This document shows positions 21,261 to 24,417 of a DNA stretch of 24,417 bases, piece after piece. The translations under genes were made by a program, and so were the position numbers. The stretch is taken from IMG/VR virus record IMGVR_UViG_3300032240_000481, positions 1 to 24,417 of that record; one strand, given 5' to 3'. Origin of the DNA: a virus. The notes below the pieces were generated by a model. It was not told the DNA's origin. It ran no database searches and worked only from the letters and a program-made list of their open reading frames with translations. The stretch's first letter is position 1. Every line of letters starts with the position of its first letter.

Positions 21261-22865
21261 ATGGCTGACCAATTTCGCGATCAGATCAATACGGCGCGCC
21301 GTGCTGGGTATACCGACGATGAACTTGTTGGGTATTTAAAAGATAAAGACCCCCGCGTTACGCAAGCATTAGACGCAGGCTATAAGCCTACAGAAATTAT
21401 GCAATACCTTGCGCCTGCTTTGTCAACAGGCGAAGAAGTCTTGCGTAAGACGGGCGTTGCCGTTCGCGGGGCCACTGAGGCATTAGCGCCGGCTACGGCG
21501 GGCGCAACTGCTGGATTTATGATGGGCGGCCCCGTAGGCGCGGGGATAGGCGCGTTGGCCGGTGGTTTGGCCGTGCCTGCCGCTGACGTATTGGTGCAAG
21601 GCTACAACAAATTGGCCAACGATAACGTTCGCTTACCGTCGCAAGTTATTTCCAGCATGATTCCCGGCCCCCGTGCCGAAACTCCAACTGAACGGGTAGT
21701 TCAGTCAAGCGCGGGCGCGCTAACAGGAACCGCCGGTTCTGTGGCCGCCGGGCGTAAAATTGCGCAATTGGCGGCGCTCCCCACGCCTGCTGGCGCTACC
21801 CCCATGGTCGCGCCTGGCGTTACCGCAATTGCCCAAGAAGCCGCACGGCGGCCAGTTGGGCAGATAGTTGCCGCACCGCTTGCTACCGCAACAGGGCAAA
21901 CTGTTACTGAGTTAACTGATAACCCATTGGCGGGTTTAGTTGCCGGTGTTGCTACCGGCGCGGCGGCGGGTGTGCGGCCTACTAAACGCGGCGCGGTTCC
22001 AACCGCAGAAGAACTGTTGGCCCAATCTAAAGCCAATTACGACATTTTAGATAAGTCAGGGTTTCAACTTGACACCGCGCTGTTTAAACAGCACATGGCT
22101 TCGCTTCCCGCCAAACTTCGGTCTGACGTTGGCTATGTTGAATCCGTAAACCCAAAAGTGGCCGGGGCGTTCAAAGAACTTTTGTCGGACGCGCCTAAAG
22201 ATGTGGCTGAAATTACAGCGTTGCGAAAAATTATTGGGGGCGCGGCAGGAAGTGCAGATAAAACTGAACGTATGGCAGCTATGAAGTTGCTTGACGAGTT
22301 TGACAATTACGTGTTAAACGCGCCGCCAAGCGCCATTATTAGCGGCGATGCTAAAGCAATGCAAGCATGGAAAGCCGCCCGTGCTGATTACGCCAAAGTT
22401 AAAAAATCAGAGTTAATTGAAGACATTGTTGCTCGCGCCGAAGTTTCGCAATCCGGCAAAGAACCCACCATTGCACAAGGCTTGTCCGCGCTGGCAAAAA
22501 ACAATAAAAAAATGCGCTTTTTTACGCCAGATGAACAAGAAGCAATTCGTGAGGCGGCTAAAGGTGGGTCTTTGCAAGGCTTGCTTCGAACCATCGGTAA
22601 GTTTTCACCTATGACGCCGGCGGCAGCCATTTTTACCGCAGTCAATCCTTATGGAGCATATACGGCAGCAGCGGGTATGGCGGCAAAAGAACTTGCTACG
22701 GCTCAACGTATGCGGCAAATAAACGCGCTTTCTAGTCAAATGCGTCTGGGGCAAACGCCGCAAGTGCTTGAAGGCCCGTTGGCAAATCAACCCGTATTCT
22801 TTTCGCGCAGCGCGCAAAACATGCTCGGCCCTGTTCAGCAAAGTCAGAATGCTTTAGCACCATGA
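21261..22865 (+). CDS. Putative virion ejection protein with glycine-zipper segment, 534 aa
   Basis: GAGGG precedes the ATG. The N-terminus (RDQINTARRAGYTDDELVGY, YKPTEIMQYL) carries a repeat seen in several phage virion proteins with xAGYxxxEIxxYL elements. A glycine-zipper-like segment (AGATAGFMMGGPVGAGIGAL, about 80-99) could insert in the inner membrane, and a second Ala/Gly-rich hydrophobic segment is near 200-240. The rest is helical, with a hydrophobic Ala-rich part near the C-terminus. By position it corresponds to P22 gp16, which helps DNA cross the inner membrane. Its stop overlaps the next ATG. Confidence 0.65.
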   Translation: MADQFRDQINTARRAGYTDDELVGYLKDKDPRVTQALDAGYKPTEIMQYLAPALSTGEEVLRKTGVAVRGATEALAPATAGATAGFMMGGPVGAGIGALAGGLAVPAADVLVQGYNKLANDNVRLPSQVISSMIPGPRAETPTERVVQSSAGALTGTAGSVAAGRKIAQLAALPTPAGATPMVAPGVTAIAQEAARRPVGQIVAAPLATATGQTVTELTDNPLAGLVAGVATGAAAGVRPTKRGAVPTAEELLAQSKANYDILDKSGFQLDTALFKQHMASLPAKLRSDVGYVESVNPKVAGAFKELLSDAPKDVAEITALRKIIGGAAGSADKTERMAAMKLLDEFDNYVLNAPPSAIISGDAKAMQAWKAARADYAKVKKSELIEDIVARAEVSQSGKEPTIAQGLSALAKNNKKMRFFTPDEQEAIREAAKGGSLQGLLRTIGKFSPMTPAAAIFTAVNPYGAYTAAAGMAAKELATAQRMRQINALSSQMRLGQTPQVLEGPLANQPVFFSRSAQNMLGPVQQSQNALAP

Positions 22866-23086
22866 CGGACTACCAAGTACTCTTCAACATCGCCGTCGCC
22901 ATCGCCGGGTTTTTTGGCGGGTGGACGCTCAACCGCATCTACATCGCCATCGACCGGCTGGACGGCGACGTGCGTAACATGCCACATAACTACATAAGCA
23001 AAGACGACTACAAAGCCGACATCCGCGACATCCGCGAGATGCTGGGCAAGATTTTCGACAAGCTCGACAACAAGGCTGACAAATGA
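22862..23086 (+). CDS. Small membrane protein with short coiled coil, 74 aa
   Basis: ATG 22862 overlaps the previous TGA. The product has one N-terminal membrane span (about residues 6-24, LFNIAVAIAGFFGGWTL) and then a charged, helical C-terminal part (KDDYKADIRDIREMLGKIF, then DKLDNKADK). I recall this layout (membrane span...SKDDYxxDIxxIKxMLxxIFDKLDxKADK) from many phages at the boundary of virion and lysis genes, unannotated. It could be a lysis-cassette accessory, such as a spanin-like or antiholin component. No lipobox is present. Confidence 0.7.
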   Translation: MTDYQVLFNIAVAIAGFFGGWTLNRIYIAIDRLDGDVRNMPHNYISKDDYKADIRDIREMLGKIFDKLDNKADK

Positions 23087-23087
23087 A

Positions 23088-23645
23088 ATGGATCCCATCA
23101 CGGCTTTTGCCCTGTGCAAAAGCGCCTACGAAGGCATAAAGGGGTGCATATCGGTCTACCAAGACCTAAAGAAGACGGGCAATGACCTGTCCAAGATCAC
23201 CAACGAAGTCGGCGGCGCCCTGTCGAACTTCTTCAAGGGCCATGCCGAGCTTGAGGCCAGCCATGAAAAAGCGCAAGTTCAACGTGAAGAAGGAGTCAAA
23301 GACGACTTGGCCACCCAAGCCATAGACAATGTCATGTATTTGCGCCAGACTAAGCAGTTCTACGCCGATTTGGAGAAAATGGTGCGCTGGGAGATGGGAA
23401 TGCCCGATCTCTGGCACGACATTGTGGAAGAATACCAGCGCTTGCTGGATCAAAAATCGGAACAAGCGGCGCGTGAATTGCACGAAAAACGGGTAAAGGC
23501 ATGGCGGCGACAAAGATTAAAAAATCAAATAGCGGACAGAGCGCTGGAAACGGCGCTGGTTCTTTTCGTAGCCGCTTACCTGATATGCCTAATGTGGATA
23601 ATCAGTCTGCATCATCGGGGCCGCTTGGGTATGTTTTTGTCCTGA
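23088..23645 (+). CDS. C-terminally membrane-anchored helical protein, 185 aa
   Basis: ATG 23088 lies one base after the previous stop. The N-terminal part MDPITAFALCKSAYEGIKGC with ISVYQDLKKTGNDLSKITNE and the following helical region (AELEASHEKAQVQREEGVKD, FYADLEKMVRWEMGMPDLWH) precede a basic stretch (KRVKAWRRQRLKNQ) and a membrane span near residues 152-172 (LETALVLFVAAYLICLMWII). I recall MDPITAF...-starting proteins with a terminal membrane span from environmental phage genomes next to holin genes. A basic stretch before the span suggests a cytoplasmic N-terminus. The function is unknown. The last 145 bases overlap the next gene in another frame. Confidence 0.7.
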   Translation: MDPITAFALCKSAYEGIKGCISVYQDLKKTGNDLSKITNEVGGALSNFFKGHAELEASHEKAQVQREEGVKDDLATQAIDNVMYLRQTKQFYADLEKMVRWEMGMPDLWHDIVEEYQRLLDQKSEQAARELHEKRVKAWRRQRLKNQIADRALETALVLFVAAYLICLMWIISLHHRGRLGMFLS

Positions 23646-23848
23646 TACTATTTGTGATTGTGTTTGCGTTGCTGATGCCTGTCATCGGCCTGATGTACGT
23701 GGACACCATGGTGGTGAAGCGAGAGGCCAAGGCCCAAATGGAAAAGACCGAAAAACTGCGCAAGCAAATTGAAGAGGAAAGAAAAAATGCTAACCCTATT
23801 CTCCAGCCTAATCAGTTTCCTGATGGGCGGCCTACCAAAAATCCTTGA
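23501..23848 (+). CDS. Single-span membrane protein with coiled coil, overlapping gene, 115 aa
   Basis: The frame begins inside the preceding gene (145-base overlap) and ends inside the next (62-base overlap). The first ~40 residues are polar (MAATKIKKSNSGQSAGNG...), then a strong membrane span (GYVFVLILFVIVFALLMPVI, about 43-62) and a charged coiled coil (VKREAKAQMEKTEKLRKQIE). This topology is like an inner-membrane spanin subunit, but the outer partner with a lipobox is not visible. The alternative start at 23585 (MPNVDNQ) would keep the span and shrink the overlap to 61 bases. Retention of a clean span and coil in the non-overlapping part supports a real gene. Confidence 0.65.
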   Translation: MAATKIKKSNSGQSAGNGAGSFRSRLPDMPNVDNQSASSGPLGYVFVLILFVIVFALLMPVIGLMYVDTMVVKREAKAQMEKTEKLRKQIEEERKNANPILQPNQFPDGRPTKNP

Positions 23849-24293
23849 CTTTATTCAAGACCGCGCCGACAAGAAGCATGAGCTTGCCCTTGCAGCCATG
23901 CAGACCGAGCGCGAACTGACCTTGAAGAAAGCCGGCCTGGAGGCCCAAGAGCGCATTGAGCACATCCAGACTGAGCAAATTCAGATCAACGCCGAGGTCA
24001 CCAACAACCAGACGGCCATGCAAGAGCGCCAGGCGCTTTATGCGCACGATGTAGCGCTGGGCCAAGGGGCCAGCACCTGGGTGATCAACATGCGCGCAGC
24101 AACCCGCTCAGTGATCACCTACGGCATGTTCGTGATGTTTATGTTCGTCGAAGTGTTTGGCTTTTATTACGCCTGGCATACAGACGTGGCGTTTACGGTA
24201 GCGCTTGACCAATTGTGGGACGATGAGACCCAGATTATCTGGTCGTGCATCGTTAGCTTTTGGTTTGGCGGCCAAGCATTCAAGTCAAAATGA
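23787..24293 (+). CDS. Putative holin, 168 aa
   Basis: ATG 23787 is chosen over a TTG at 23769 because GAGGAAAG lies 5 bases upstream. The product has a short hydrophobic N-terminus (MLTLFSSLISFLMGG), a long charged helix (about 22-90, with ERELTLKKAGLEAQER), a membrane span near 109-130 (VITYGMFVMFMFVEVFGFYY) and a second hydrophobic aromatic segment near 149-162 (QIIWSCIVSFWFGG). Its TGA overlaps the start of the endolysin, the classical holin position. Holins form the timed inner-membrane lesion that releases endolysin. The central coil is unusual for a canonical small holin, so a non-holin membrane role remains possible. Confidence 0.7.
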   Translation: MLTLFSSLISFLMGGLPKILDFIQDRADKKHELALAAMQTERELTLKKAGLEAQERIEHIQTEQIQINAEVTNNQTAMQERQALYAHDVALGQGASTWVINMRAATRSVITYGMFVMFMFVEVFGFYYAWHTDVAFTVALDQLWDDETQIIWSCIVSFWFGGQAFKSK

Positions 24294-24417
24294 ACGTCAG
24301 CGCCAAAGCTGTTGAGATGATCCAGCACCATGAAGGCATCAGGTACAAGGCGTACCGGTGCCCAGCAAAACTTTGGACAGTAGGAGTCGGACATGTACTT
24401 TACCCAGATCAAGCAAA
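24290..24417 (+). CDS. Endolysin, lysozyme-type (GH24), truncated by the window end
   Basis: ATG 24290 overlaps the putative holin stop (ATGA). The 42 complete codons begin MNVSAKAVEMIQHHEGIRYK and run through AYRCPAKLWTVGVGHV. They contain the catalytic triad spacing of T4/P22-type lysozymes: Glu15, eight residues, Cys24, five residues, Thr30, followed by the VGxGH segment. Cys in the middle position, instead of Asp, is also found in P21-like and some other phage lysozymes. No N-terminal signal-anchor span is present, so release should depend on the holin. The C-terminal part is outside the window. Confidence 0.85.
   Translation, partial: MNVSAKAVEMIQHHEGIRYKAYRCPAKLWTVGVGHVLYPDQA

Noticed and set aside
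1-24417. tRNA genes, integrase, attachment site, insertion sequence
   Set aside because: None was seen by eye on either strand; short or divergent tRNA genes cannot be excluded without a covariance-model search.

Overview
The window is a contiguous piece of a tailed double-stranded DNA phage with a P22-like (podovirus-type) virion. It carries a short leftward operon of small genes, a roughly 750-base non-coding control region, a long rightward packaging, head, tail and ejection cluster, and the start of the lysis cassette. The P22-type gene set in near-P22 order is the evidence: terminase small and large subunits, a ~727-residue portal, scaffold, coat, gp4-like and gp10-like connector proteins, then ejection proteins. 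No integrase, repressor, polymerase or tRNA gene is visible, so lifestyle and replication strategy cannot be read from this piece. The host is inferred, weakly, to be a beta- or gammaproteobacterium, probably a freshwater Burkholderiales, from base composition and the look of several small proteins recalled from such phages.

Region 1 (1-2096, minus strand): eight small genes. Six of them (1097 down to the left edge) form an unbroken chain of overlapping start and stop codons, including a 29-residue membrane microprotein. Two further genes, a 67-residue protein and a cysteine-rich 220-residue protein, lie upstream. Every real gap in this operon holds a perfect GC-rich hairpin with a 5-base loop, and two genes share a 13-base leader at the same distance from the start codon.

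Region 2 (2097-2843): no credible gene. It holds many copies of a 9-base word close to TTGTCCACA (a DnaA-box-like sequence), in tandem with no spacer, in both orientations, and partly at 21-base spacing. The last cluster touches an AT-rich tract with a possible -10 box. It is a candidate replication origin and/or divergent operator region and is the most interesting part of the window.

Region 3 (2844-7688): terminase small and large subunits, four tiny basic proteins, and the portal, all overlapping or within a couple of bases.

Region 4 (7685-11880): a module inserted between portal and scaffold, where P22 has none. It holds a Dps/ferritin-like protein, a small beta-rich protein, a P22-tailspike-like head-binding protein, a GGTG-repeat fibre, a right-handed beta-helix tailspike and a small accessory protein. 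The spike gene is visibly AT-rich and was probably acquired horizontally.

Region 5 (11934-15088): scaffold, coat, two small likely decoration proteins and an AT-hook-like protein, with three intrinsic terminators that would step expression down after coat.

Region 6 (15091-22865): gp4-like and gp10-like tail-completion proteins, a fibre or needle candidate at the gp26 position, two small proteins (one a cupin), and three large ejection-protein candidates.

Region 7 (22862-24417): membrane proteins with unusually long overlaps, a probable holin, and the first 42 codons of a lysozyme-type (GH24) endolysin cut by the window end.
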